NCBI RefSeq assembly: GCF_007489275.1
Contig: NZ_VLNR01000004.1
Coordinates: forward strand, 1-64,000
DNA length: 64,000 nt
Direction: 5' to 3'
Source: Aquimarina algiphila
Lineage (GTDB): Bacteria > Bacteroidota > Bacteroidia > Flavobacteriales > Flavobacteriaceae
Under the pieces are notes generated by a model, which saw only the letters and a program-made list of their open reading frames with translations, searched no databases and was not told the origin of the DNA. Of the stretch, positions 38,657 to 47,083 are shown in pieces (positions within the stretch are counted from its first letter, which is position 1; the number at the start of each line of letters is the position of its first letter). The position numbers and the translations under genes are program-made.

Positions 38657-38729
38657 AAGAGGCTGTTTAAAATAATGAAAAATTGATATCAATCTTAAAT
38701 TTCATTATTATATTTCAAACAGCCTCTTC
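38657..38729 (-). terminator. Long hairpin between lipoprotein and GH29 genes
   Basis: AAGAGGCTGTTT (38657-38668) pairs perfectly with AAACAGCCTCTT (38718-38729), and inner AATAATGAAA/TTTCATTATT segments also pair. For leftward transcription it is followed by TTTTTATAG, so it can act as terminator or attenuator 40 bases before the GH29 start. Confidence 0.6.
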
Positions 38730-38769
38730 ATTTGGCTAACTAACTAATAATTAATCTGTAAAATTATTC

Positions 38770-39498
38770 CTATTTGGTTCTAAACTCAAATACGGATGAT
38801 TTAGTTAAATTATTATGTAAATCTTTAGTGACAACTTGCCAATAATATATTTTATTTGCTTGTAAAGTCACATCTTTGATTTCCGACTTTGTAACAGTAT
38901 TAATTAAGGTTACTGGTGGATTATTATTATCCATATACACCTCATACTCACTAATGTCACCATCTACATCACTACCTTTCCATAACAAATCTACAGTCGT
39001 AGGGTTAGTAATCGTTAGCCCCATTGGTGGGCTAACTAGTTCTGCAGGGAATGGCGTATAGTTTTCTATTCCCGGCCCTGCATTAAAAAGTTTCCACACT
39101 TCACTTTCTGCTGTACTTGCAGTAGCACTTGAAGAAGATGTTATTTTCCATGAATACGGTGTTCCTAATAATAATGTAATTTCTAACTCTGTATTTATTG
39201 TTTCAAAAGTTTCGACTTCCTGTGTATTAAGGTTTGTAAGCTGTAATGTATACTTTGTAGTAAAATCTGAAGCATTCCATTCAAAAATGACTGTACTCTC
39301 CCTATTAGAGACAATCTTTCCTGCATTACATTCTGCATCTTTTAAAGGAAAAATCAAAGCTGCTGCTGTTGGAATATTCACCGTTCCTTCTCCATCACCG
39401 CCATCTGGCTCTCCATCTGGTCCATCATCACTACCTCCACAACTTGCTAGCATGGCTAAAACAAAAATTGCCAGAATTAATTTTATATTATTTTTCAT
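38770..39498 (-). CDS. Surface lipoprotein with two fibronectin-III-like domains
   Basis: 242 residues with a lipoprotein signal (LAMLASCGGSDDG, Cys20) and an acidic Gly/Asp/Pro-rich tether (about 21-40). Two FN3/SusE-like sandwich domains follow: about 45-140 (VIFEWNASDFTTKYTLQL) and 150-242 (VDLLWKGSDVDGDISEYEVY, IYYWQVVTKD). It has no catalytic motif, so it is probably a surface glycan-binding or spacer protein. It lies 54 bases downstream of the large beta-helix gene, which it may serve. A long hairpin follows it. Confidence 0.7.
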   Translation of the reverse strand: MKNNIKLILAIFVLAMLASCGGSDDGPDGEPDGGDGEGTVNIPTAAALIFPLKDAECNAGKIVSNRESTVIFEWNASDFTTKYTLQLTNLNTQEVETFETINTELEITLLLGTPYSWKITSSSSATASTAESEVWKLFNAGPGIENYTPFPAELVSPPMGLTITNPTTVDLLWKGSDVDGDISEYEVYMDNNNPPVTLINTVTKSEIKDVTLQANKIYYWQVVTKDLHNNLTKSSVFEFRTK

Positions 39499-39552
39499 AT
39501 GTAATATTTTTTAAACTATTCACATTAAATTTTATTGACGCGAATGAGTGTT

Positions 39553-42294
39553 TTAATTTTTTATTATTTGCTCATGCATTACCATATCAGAACTAGAAAC
39601 TTTAAGGATATAACTTCCATTGGCAAGCACAGACATATCGATTGTCATATTTGCATTAATATCATGTTGTTGACCATATAGAATACGTTTCCCATGAAAA
39701 GAGAAAAGCTCCCACGTTACACTATCTCCCCGGAGTCCATTTTCGGCAACAACAATATTTAGTATATCTTTTACCGGATTAGGGAACGTATATACACCTC
39801 CATTGCCTCCAACATTTATACTTTCTTTATGTATTCCCTGGCAGTCTTTATCCGTTTTTACTAAAAGAGTATTTTTTCCATTTTTTAATGCAAGTGTTAT
39901 TTGATTTTTATCAGTTACGGTAACTTCATTATTCAATTCGACTCTATATAATTTCCCTCCTTCTAGATTAAGCGAAATTTCTTTTAGAGAAGTGTCTACT
40001 TTGGAAGCTACTTTTAGATCTGTTGGTGCATTAACAACTACAGAAAAGCATTGTTCATAACTAGCTTGTCCGTCAACTTTAATACATACTGTATATGTCC
40101 CACCACTTAAACCATCAAATACAGTTGCTGTATTAGCAACAAAGGCTTTGGTAGCACTGTTTTCTTTAATTTCTGCAGTATAATTATGGTTTTCGTTAGC
40201 GGTAATTGTTATACTACCGTTAGCACCATTAACACAACTCTGTCCTGCACTCAAAATACTAAAATTAGTAGGTGGTAGTGTAAATATGGTACATCCGTTG
40301 CTATCTACCGTATCATTTACAGGAGTATTAGGACAAACATCATTAGCATTGTCCACTCCATCTTTATCATCATCATTTTCTGGTAAAGCAATACAATCTT
40401 CTCCTGGTAAACCATAACATCCTAATCCTGCCGGTCCTAATTTAGTATTCCAGTCAATTCCTGCGACCCAATTATCTCCTCCAGATTCATAAGCACCTAC
40501 ATCTGGGTTATCTCCACTAAATCCGTCTGTTATACCATCAATTACTCTTCCTGCATCCACAGCCTCTGAATTAGATTTTAAAATAAAGCTCGAATTAGAA
40601 GCATTCCCAAACGCATCTGAAGTCACTACTAAATTGTTTTGTTTATCAGATTGTGGCTCCCATTCTCCCTTATCTCCTAGATTATTCCATACGTTTACAT
40701 TTGAAAAAGCAGTACCTGCCAAATGCCATGCTCCCATTTCTCCAGAATTATTCCAAAACGTATTATTAAAAATATCTATATCCTTACCATCCCAATTGAT
40801 CTGTACTGCCGTCCATTCGGTATTCCAAACAACATTATGATGAACAGAAAAACTTTCGGCATCATTATCTAAATAAATCCCGGCGGCTTTTGTTTTTGTT
40901 CCACTAGAAGCTGCATCATGAAACCAATTGTGATGTATCTCTGTATTAGGTTGTCTTCCTACTGTATAAAATAAAGCGCAATCATCGGCTATAAGGTTAC
41001 TATATGAAACATCATTATATGCGATCTCACATCGTTGTCCATTATAATTTATTCCATCTCTTCCGCCATTAAAAATGGTATTTCTCATAATTTTATTATC
41101 ATTACCTCCTCTTGCAACTAAAGGAGCATCATAAGACCCCAGATAATTAAAATCATGGATATAATTATTTTTTAACTCATTAAAACTACCTGCCATTCTC
41201 ATACCAGTAGCTGCACTAAATGCAATCTCACATTTTTCAATAATATTTCTGGTTCCGTTAACCTCTACACTAGGTTTACCAGCATTAAAACCTGTAAAAA
41301 TTCCTTGAGTATGATTTCCATAAAAAGAAGAAACACCATATAGTTTGTTATTATTAGAATTCGTTTTCAATTCAATCGTACCTCCAAACACTGCCAGGTT
41401 TCTAATTTCTATATAATTCCTACTATTAAGGTTAATTGTTTGTCTTCTTCGCCTCATTCTTACTAAACCATCTTGAGGAACAACTCCTCCTGGTAACTGA
41501 ATAAATAATTCACTTGTTACTGTATCGAACCACCATTCATTTTGATAATCAAGAGCTCCTTTTACTCCTTCTAAATAGAAATCTCCTTTATCTGCTGGGG
41601 GATGAAAAGTATAAATCCACTTTATTCCAGAGTTTTTAGTAATGTTAAAATTAACTCGCCCAGAACTACTACTAGTAATGAACTCTTTCCATGCTAACCA
41701 TCCTGATCCTGGTCTATCTCCATAAAAGAAAAGTGAACCACCTGTCCAATCAATATTAGGAATATCACCAGAGGTCAAAAATCCAACTCGTCCATTAAAA
41801 GTTGCATCAGATCCGTCACTACCTCCTGAGTTACGTCTCGAATTAAGGGTAAATGGCAAACCATCTTCATTGTTTGGCCATCGTGCTAAATCCATAGCTG
41901 TATTCTCGTTCATCACAAAATTCTCTTGTCCTAATGAAGCAAAAGGTATTGTGGTTTTATAAATTGATCCAGAATCATTTGTCCAACCATTTAATGATTG
42001 CATTGCAGAAATAATCACTTTTTCTCCTGGAAATGATGTAAAAACGATAGGGTTTCCAGCAGTTCCAGAATTTGCAGGACGCAATGTTTCTTCGTAGGTT
42101 CCTTCTCTTATATATACTATGTCTCCTGCTACAGCTTCGTCTGCAGCTTTTGTAATAGTAGCATATGGGCTATCAATTGCTCCTGTATTTGTTAAATCGT
42201 TACCTCCTTTTGCCACATAAATATCTCTGGAAAAAGAAAGAAATGATATTAAATTAAATAAAGCGAATAGTAAAATTTTTCGTGGGGCTATCAT
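39553..42294 (-). CDS. Secreted right-handed beta-helix protein with type IX sorting domain
   Basis: Large extracellular protein of 913 residues from this start. An ATG at 42327 adds 11 residues, but the ATG at 42294 gives a better signal peptide (MIAPRKILLFALFNLISFLS). The N-terminal DIYVAKGGNDLTNTG segment and about 600 residues of parallel beta-helix resemble glycosidase/lyase helices such as the GH141-like group. I cannot assign a family or a catalytic site. A calcium-binding thrombospondin-3-type stretch (DDDKDGVDNANDVCPNTP) and an SprB-like domain follow, then a type IX sorting domain (FPNPVKDILNIVV...GSYILKV). It is the first gene of a leftward unit with the FN3 lipoprotein and GH29. 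Confidence 0.8.
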   Translation of the reverse strand: MIAPRKILLFALFNLISFLSFSRDIYVAKGGNDLTNTGAIDSPYATITKAADEAVAGDIVYIREGTYEETLRPANSGTAGNPIVFTSFPGEKVIISAMQSLNGWTNDSGSIYKTTIPFASLGQENFVMNENTAMDLARWPNNEDGLPFTLNSRRNSGGSDGSDATFNGRVGFLTSGDIPNIDWTGGSLFFYGDRPGSGWLAWKEFITSSSSGRVNFNITKNSGIKWIYTFHPPADKGDFYLEGVKGALDYQNEWWFDTVTSELFIQLPGGVVPQDGLVRMRRRRQTINLNSRNYIEIRNLAVFGGTIELKTNSNNNKLYGVSSFYGNHTQGIFTGFNAGKPSVEVNGTRNIIEKCEIAFSAATGMRMAGSFNELKNNYIHDFNYLGSYDAPLVARGGNDNKIMRNTIFNGGRDGINYNGQRCEIAYNDVSYSNLIADDCALFYTVGRQPNTEIHHNWFHDAASSGTKTKAAGIYLDNDAESFSVHHNVVWNTEWTAVQINWDGKDIDIFNNTFWNNSGEMGAWHLAGTAFSNVNVWNNLGDKGEWEPQSDKQNNLVVTSDAFGNASNSSFILKSNSEAVDAGRVIDGITDGFSGDNPDVGAYESGGDNWVAGIDWNTKLGPAGLGCYGLPGEDCIALPENDDDKDGVDNANDVCPNTPVNDTVDSNGCTIFTLPPTNFSILSAGQSCVNGANGSITITANENHNYTAEIKENSATKAFVANTATVFDGLSGGTYTVCIKVDGQASYEQCFSVVVNAPTDLKVASKVDTSLKEISLNLEGGKLYRVELNNEVTVTDKNQITLALKNGKNTLLVKTDKDCQGIHKESINVGGNGGVYTFPNPVKDILNIVVAENGLRGDSVTWELFSFHGKRILYGQQHDINANMTIDMSVLANGSYILKVSSSDMVMHEQIIKN

Positions 42295-42668
42295 ATTTAA
42301 TATTTTTTTAACAAAAATAGAAAGCAAACCCTAAGAATCTTACAACTTATGTTCTTAAAGAGAGAACATATGTCTAATTACATACCATACAAGCAACATC
42401 CAAGCCTATTCCCCAAATTCGAATAATATTTTTAGAACCTCTTATAATCATTAATAAAAAACAGAAGTTTCCAAAAAAAACCACATAGAATTCATCCTTT
42501 ATTTCCCTCCACAACAATGCGTAATTGCAGCAATTTCGACCTCCTTCTTCAAAATAACCATTTGTTGCAGTTTTTAAGACATTCGTCATTTCACATACTT
42601 CTTAAAAATATCAATTTAGCCAATCAAAAAACACCCCATTATTTTTTCATATTATAATACACTTAGAA
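42295..42668. other. Divergent intergenic region between beta-helix and GH29
   Basis: About 370 bases holding the tandem boxes. A leftward frame of 71 codons (42374-42589) has unusual composition and no recognisable similarity, so I do not call it a gene. The GH29 promoter should lie in the last 100 bases, which are AT-rich. Confidence 0.4.
42344..42373. promoter_or_regulatory. Tandem operator boxes, 21-bp period, before the beta-helix gene
   Basis: AACTTATGT (42344-42352) and AACATATGT (42365-42373) have a 12-base spacer TCTTAAAGAGAG. They lie 49 bases upstream of the leftward beta-helix start and 295 bases upstream of the rightward GH29. The boxes are near-palindromic, so direction is unclear. 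Confidence 0.55.
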
Positions 42669-44234
42669 ATGATATTTAGAAAACCTATATTTATTTTACT
42701 GCTGACACTAGTCTTCCTGGCATCATGTGGCCCCGAAAAAGATAAGAAATTAGCTCAAGATACAGACCAAAAAACAACAGATACTGTTAGCACCAAATAC
42801 GAACCTAATTGGGAATCAATTAAAGCAAACTATAAAGATCCCGAATGGTTTAATAATCAAAAATTTGGAATTTTTGTGCATTGGGGCGCATACAGTGTCC
42901 CTGCATTTGGTTCTGAGTGGTACCCAAGACAAATGTACATGGATACTGCTAATTTTAGTGCTAGTTTAGAACACTATAGTAAAGGTTCTACGAAAGAATT
43001 TAAACATCATAAAGAAAAATGGGGAGATCATAAAAAATTTGGATATAAAGATTTTATCCCAATGTTTAAAGGAGAAAACTTTGACGCCAAAGAATGGATA
43101 AGTTTGTTTAAAAAAGCTGGAGCAAAATACGTAATTCCAGTAGCTGATCACCATGATGGCTTCGCCATGTATAAATCAAATACTACAAGGTGGAATGCCG
43201 TAGACATGGGTCCAAAAACAGATGTTCTAGGAGAGTTGTTTAAACAAGGACGAGATCAGGGAATGATTATGGGTACTTCTTCTCATTTTGCTTTCAACTG
43301 GTCTTTTTATAACAAAAAAGATCACTTTGATACTACAGACCCAGAATTTGCAGACCTATACAGTTCTAAAGGTAAAGATTTAAAACAACCAGTTTCAGAA
43401 GAGTTCAAAAAGAGATGGTGGTTAAGAATAAAAGATATTATTGATAATTACCAACCTGATATTCTTTGGTTAGATTTCTATGTAGATATCCCTGATTTTA
43501 AAGAGTATAGACCAAAGTTAGCCGCATATTATTATAACAAAGGTATAGAATGGGGAAAAGAAGTAGTTCTTCAAGATAAAAACTTTAGTCATGAAGCCTT
43601 TCCAGAAGGAACTGTAATTTATGATTTAGAAAGAGGAAAATTACCTGGTATTCGAAAACTACCTTGGCAAACCGATACTTCTATCGGTAAAAACTCATGG
43701 AGTCATGTATCTAATTGGGAATCTAAAACTGCAAATCAACTTATTGATGACTTAGTTGATATTGTAAGCAAAAATGGTAACTTATTATTAAATGTTGGTC
43801 CAAAATCAGATGGTACAATTCCTAATGATCAGAAGCAAATTCTATTAGAAATCGGAGAATGGCTGGACATTAACGGAGAGGCAATATACGATACCAAATA
43901 TTGGAAAACATTTGGTGAGGGACCTACTGGAGTTGAAGAAGGTCATCATTCAGAAAAGAACAATAAAGAATTTACAGGACAAGATATCAGATTTACTCAA
44001 AAAGGAGATAAACTTTATGCGATACTTATGGCTTGGCCAGAAAATAATATAGTTCAGATTAAATCTTTAGCCAAAAACTCTGAACATGCTAAAGGTATAA
44101 ATATTAAGAATATAAAATTATTAGGTAGTGATGATTCAAAATTAACTTGGGCTCAAGAAGGAGAATCCTTAGAAGTACAATTACCGAATCAAAAAACAGG
44201 AAATCATGCTCATGTACTAGAAATAGGTATCTAA
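42669..44234 (+). CDS. GH29 alpha-L-fucosidase/alpha-L-galactosidase family enzyme (copy 2), lipoprotein
   Basis: Paralogue of the GH29 at 37076, 521 residues, but with a lipoprotein signal (LVFLASCGPEKD, Cys20), so it is membrane-anchored instead of soluble. Motifs: FGIFVHWGAYSVPAFGSEWY, HHDGFAMYKSN and the nucleophile Asp269 in DILWLDFYVD. Compared with copy 1, the active-site loop reads HHDGF instead of HCDGF and WLDFYVDIPDF instead of WFDFGFCAPEY, so substrate preferences may differ. It directly precedes the sugar catabolic operon whose input, L-galactose, such an enzyme could release. Confidence 0.88.
   Translation: MIFRKPIFILLLTLVFLASCGPEKDKKLAQDTDQKTTDTVSTKYEPNWESIKANYKDPEWFNNQKFGIFVHWGAYSVPAFGSEWYPRQMYMDTANFSASLEHYSKGSTKEFKHHKEKWGDHKKFGYKDFIPMFKGENFDAKEWISLFKKAGAKYVIPVADHHDGFAMYKSNTTRWNAVDMGPKTDVLGELFKQGRDQGMIMGTSSHFAFNWSFYNKKDHFDTTDPEFADLYSSKGKDLKQPVSEEFKKRWWLRIKDIIDNYQPDILWLDFYVDIPDFKEYRPKLAAYYYNKGIEWGKEVVLQDKNFSHEAFPEGTVIYDLERGKLPGIRKLPWQTDTSIGKNSWSHVSNWESKTANQLIDDLVDIVSKNGNLLLNVGPKSDGTIPNDQKQILLEIGEWLDINGEAIYDTKYWKTFGEGPTGVEEGHHSEKNNKEFTGQDIRFTQKGDKLYAILMAWPENNIVQIKSLAKNSEHAKGINIKNIKLLGSDDSKLTWAQEGESLEVQLPNQKTGNHAHVLEIGI
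43038..43126 (+). repeat. 89-base identical tract shared by both GH29 genes (copy B)
   Basis: Identical to the reverse complement of 38211-38299. Elsewhere the two genes differ at many codons, so the tract is more conserved than its surroundings. Confidence 0.85.
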
Positions 44235-44269
44235 TAATAAGTAAATGTATCTGAGCAATACTATAAATT

Positions 44270-44305
44270 ATTCTTTTACTACTAAAATTTTAATAGTAAA
44301 AGAAT
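44270..44305. promoter_or_regulatory. Inverted repeat before the sugar catabolic operon
   Basis: ATTCTTTTACTA (44270-44281) and TAGTAAAAGAAT (44294-44305) are perfect 12-base arms around a 12-base spacer. There is no T tract, so an operator or a 5'-leader structure is more likely than a terminator. It ends 34 bases before the first gene of the operon. Confidence 0.5.
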
Positions 44306-44339
44306 TGTATAAATGAATTGAAGAAAACATATATAATCA

Positions 44340-45347
44340 ATGAAATATATTGTTTGTGAAAAACCCGGTGAATTTCTTTTAAAAGAAAAACCTGCTCCTA
44401 TTCGTAAGAATAATGAAGCTTTACTAAAAGTCAAAAAAGTCGGAGTATGCGGCACCGACCTACATGCATACTCTGGTAATCAGGCTTTTTTCAAATATCC
44501 CAGAATCCTAGGGCATGAATTGGCGACAGAAGTATTAGAAATAGGAGATAACCAAAGAGGAATTAAAGCAGGTGACAAAGTTGTTATTATGCCATATATA
44601 AGTTGTGGTCAATGTATTGCTTGTCGTAATGGAAAAACTAATTGTTGTACTAATATTGAAGTGCTAGGAGTACATACAGATGGAGGAATGCAAGAAGAAA
44701 TTACGGTAAGAACAGATTTATTATTACCTGCAAATCAACTATCTCATGATGAAATGGCTATTGTAGAACCCTTAGCCATTGGGGCTCATGCAATTCGCAG
44801 AGCGAATATACAACCCAATGAAATTGTAGTAGTCGTTGGATGCGGACCTATTGGAATTGGAATTGTAAAACTAGCACAAATTGCAGGTGCTAAAGTTATT
44901 GCTCTTGACACAAATAATAATCGGCTTGAGTACACCAAAAATGAAATTGGTGCAGATTACGTACTTAATGTTCTCGATAATCCGGTAGAAAAAATTTCTG
45001 AAATTACTAATGGAGATATGGCTACCGCAGTTTTTGATGCAACTGGTCATAAAGGAGCATTAGAAACAGGCCCAGATTATATGGCATATGGCGGTAGATA
45101 TGTGCTAGTTGGGCTTTCTAAAGGAGAATTAGTTTTTACACATCCAAAAATACACGCAAAAGAAACTACCATCATGTGTAGTCGTAATGCAACTCTTGAA
45201 GATTTTGAACATGTAATTGACGTATTACATCAGTTTCCAACAACTTCATTTATTACACACAATGTTGGTTTTACCGAAATGATAAATAATTTTGATAGTT
45301 GGACTAAACCCGAAACAGGAGTAATTAAGGCCACTATAGATTTCTAA
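44340..45347 (+). CDS. lgoD: Zinc-dependent alcohol dehydrogenase, probable L-galactonate 5-dehydrogenase
   Basis: Medium-chain zinc dehydrogenase, 335 residues, cytoplasmic. Catalytic zinc ligands Cys37 (GVCGTD) and His59-Glu60 (GHELA); structural zinc cysteines 89, 92, 95 and 103 (CGQCIACRNGKTNCC); nucleotide-binding GCGPIGIG. In E. coli a homologue (LgoD/YjjN) oxidises L-galactonate to D-tagaturonate. That function is inferred here because the next genes consume tagaturonate and no uronate isomerase is present. Sorbitol/threonine-dehydrogenase-like activity is the alternative. First gene of the operon; the kinase follows after 12 bases. Confidence 0.75.
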   Translation: MKYIVCEKPGEFLLKEKPAPIRKNNEALLKVKKVGVCGTDLHAYSGNQAFFKYPRILGHELATEVLEIGDNQRGIKAGDKVVIMPYISCGQCIACRNGKTNCCTNIEVLGVHTDGGMQEEITVRTDLLLPANQLSHDEMAIVEPLAIGAHAIRRANIQPNEIVVVVGCGPIGIGIVKLAQIAGAKVIALDTNNNRLEYTKNEIGADYVLNVLDNPVEKISEITNGDMATAVFDATGHKGALETGPDYMAYGGRYVLVGLSKGELVFTHPKIHAKETTIMCSRNATLEDFEHVIDVLHQFPTTSFITHNVGFTEMINNFDSWTKPETGVIKATIDF

Positions 45348-45359
45348 ACTATACGACGT

Positions 45360-46382
45360 ATGGATAAAGTAGTTACATTCGGTGAAATATTAATGCGGAT
45401 GTCTCCTCCTAATAACCTTATGTTTAATCAAACATCAGGTTTTGATGTTACCTATGGAGGAGGAGAATTTAATGTAGCTGCTTCTCTTGCTAATTATGGT
45501 ATTAATACTGATTTCGCAACTATTTTACCTCAAAATCCTATTGCAGAATGTGCCATCAAAACAATCAAAAGTTATGATGTCGGGTATAAAAATATATTGA
45601 GAAAAGGAGATCGAATAGGAATTTATTTTTTAGAAAATGGAATTGCTAATCGAAATAGTAAGGTGGTTTATGATCGTGCTAATTCTTCCATTTCTCAAGT
45701 TAAAAAAGGAGATATAGATTGGAAGTCTGTCTTTAAAGATGCTAATTGGTTTCATTGGAGTGGTATTACCCCTGCTTTGTCAGAAAATGCAGCTGAAGCT
45801 TGCTTAGAAGCTATTCAAATTGCAAGTAAAATGGGACTTACAATATCTACTGATCTTAATTATCGCAGTAAACTTTGGAAATATGGTAAACAGCCAAACG
45901 AAGTAATGCCAAAATTACTATCTTATAGTAATGTTATTTTGACTGACATTGACACTGCGAGGTTCATGCTAGGAAAGGAAAAAATAGATCCTAATTATCA
46001 GAATGAAACTCTAATAAGAGATAGCTTTAGTTATATTATAGAAATGCTTCCAAAAATTCATACTATAGCAATGACGGTAAGAAATGTTATCACTGCTTCT
46101 CATTATAAAATTGGAGGACTACTTTATAAAGGCAATAAATTATATAGAGCAAAACAGCATGAAGTAACTCCAGTTTTAGATCGTGTTGGGTCTGGAGATG
46201 CATTTATGAGCGGACTATTATACGGGTTATTAAAATTTCCTGATGATATGCAAAAAGTTGTCTCTTTTGCAACAGGAGCTTGCGTACTTAAGCATTCTAT
46301 TTTTGGAGATGTAAACAGAGTAACCAAAGAAGAAATACTCAACTTTATCAGTACTAACGGGTCGGCAAAAGTAGATCGATAA
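45360..46382 (+). CDS. kdgK: PfkB-family sugar kinase, probable 2-keto-3-deoxygluconate kinase
   Basis: Phosphorylates KDG to KDPG with ATP. 340 residues with the PfkB opening (TFGEILMRMSPPNN), the glycine-rich GGGEFNVAASLANYG and the late anion-hole/base motif DRVGSGDAFMSG. Length and pattern fit the KdgK group of bacteroidetes. The reaction uses the 6-hydroxyl, which a 6-deoxy sugar such as fucose lacks; this helps tell the pathway's input apart. It sits between the zinc dehydrogenase and the KDPG aldolase, which uses its product. Confidence 0.85.
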   Translation: MDKVVTFGEILMRMSPPNNLMFNQTSGFDVTYGGGEFNVAASLANYGINTDFATILPQNPIAECAIKTIKSYDVGYKNILRKGDRIGIYFLENGIANRNSKVVYDRANSSISQVKKGDIDWKSVFKDANWFHWSGITPALSENAAEACLEAIQIASKMGLTISTDLNYRSKLWKYGKQPNEVMPKLLSYSNVILTDIDTARFMLGKEKIDPNYQNETLIRDSFSYIIEMLPKIHTIAMTVRNVITASHYKIGGLLYKGNKLYRAKQHEVTPVLDRVGSGDAFMSGLLYGLLKFPDDMQKVVSFATGACVLKHSIFGDVNRVTKEEILNFISTNGSAKVDR

Positions 46383-46409
46383 TTATTAGTTTAAATAAGA
46401 AATTAAAAG

Positions 46410-47078
46410 ATGGCACAATATACCAGAATAGAGGTAGCAACAATAATGAAAGAAACAGGGATGGTTCCTTTATTCTATCATCAAGATATAGAATTGGGAA
46501 AAAACGTTCTAAAAGCTTGTTATGATGGTGGTGCGAGGTTATTAGAATTTACAGCCAGAGGAGATTTTGCTCATGAAGTTTTTTCAGCTTTAATAAAATA
46601 TGCAATTGCAGAGTTACCGGGAATGGTAATAGGTGTTGGATCAATTACTGATGCTGCTTCTGCTTCTTTATACATGGCGTTAGGAGCTAATTTTATAATC
46701 ACTCCTGTGTTAAGAGAAGATATAGCTATAGTTTGTAATCGAAGAAAAGTTCTTTGGTCACCAGGTTGTGGAACGTTAACTGAAATTTCAAAAGCAGAAG
46801 AATTAGGTTGTGAAATAGTAAAGCTTTTTCCAGGTAATATCTATGGCCCAAAATTCGTAAAAGGAATTAAAGGACCTCAGCCATGGACCAATATTATGCC
46901 GACAGGTGGTGTTACTACAGAAGAAAGCAATCTTAAAGATTGGTTTGATTCTGGTGTTACTTGTGTTGGTATGGGATCTCAATTAATCAGTAAAGAAATT
47001 CTTGCAAATAAAGACTACAAAAAACTTGAATCCAAAGTGAGTGAAGTAATGCTAACCATTAAAAAAATTAGAGCATAG
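46410..47078 (+). CDS. eda: KDPG/KHG aldolase
   Basis: Class I aldolase that splits KDPG into pyruvate and glyceraldehyde-3-phosphate. 222 residues, normal length. The catalytic Glu46 is in LLEFTARG and the Schiff-base Lys138 is in EIVKLFPG; GVGSITD and PTGGV (phosphate-binding) also match. It lies 27 bases after the kinase and 5 bases before the altronate dehydratase gene. It supplies the last step of the pathway, feeding central metabolism. Confidence 0.92.
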   Translation: MAQYTRIEVATIMKETGMVPLFYHQDIELGKNVLKACYDGGARLLEFTARGDFAHEVFSALIKYAIAELPGMVIGVGSITDAASASLYMALGANFIITPVLREDIAIVCNRRKVLWSPGCGTLTEISKAEELGCEIVKLFPGNIYGPKFVKGIKGPQPWTNIMPTGGVTTEESNLKDWFDSGVTCVGMGSQLISKEILANKDYKKLESKVSEVMLTIKKIRA

Positions 47079-47083
47079 ATCGT

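Noticed and set aside
42374..42589. Leftward 71-codon frame between the beta-helix and GH29 genes
   Set aside because: Unusual composition, no recognisable similarity, and it lies in a promoter region.
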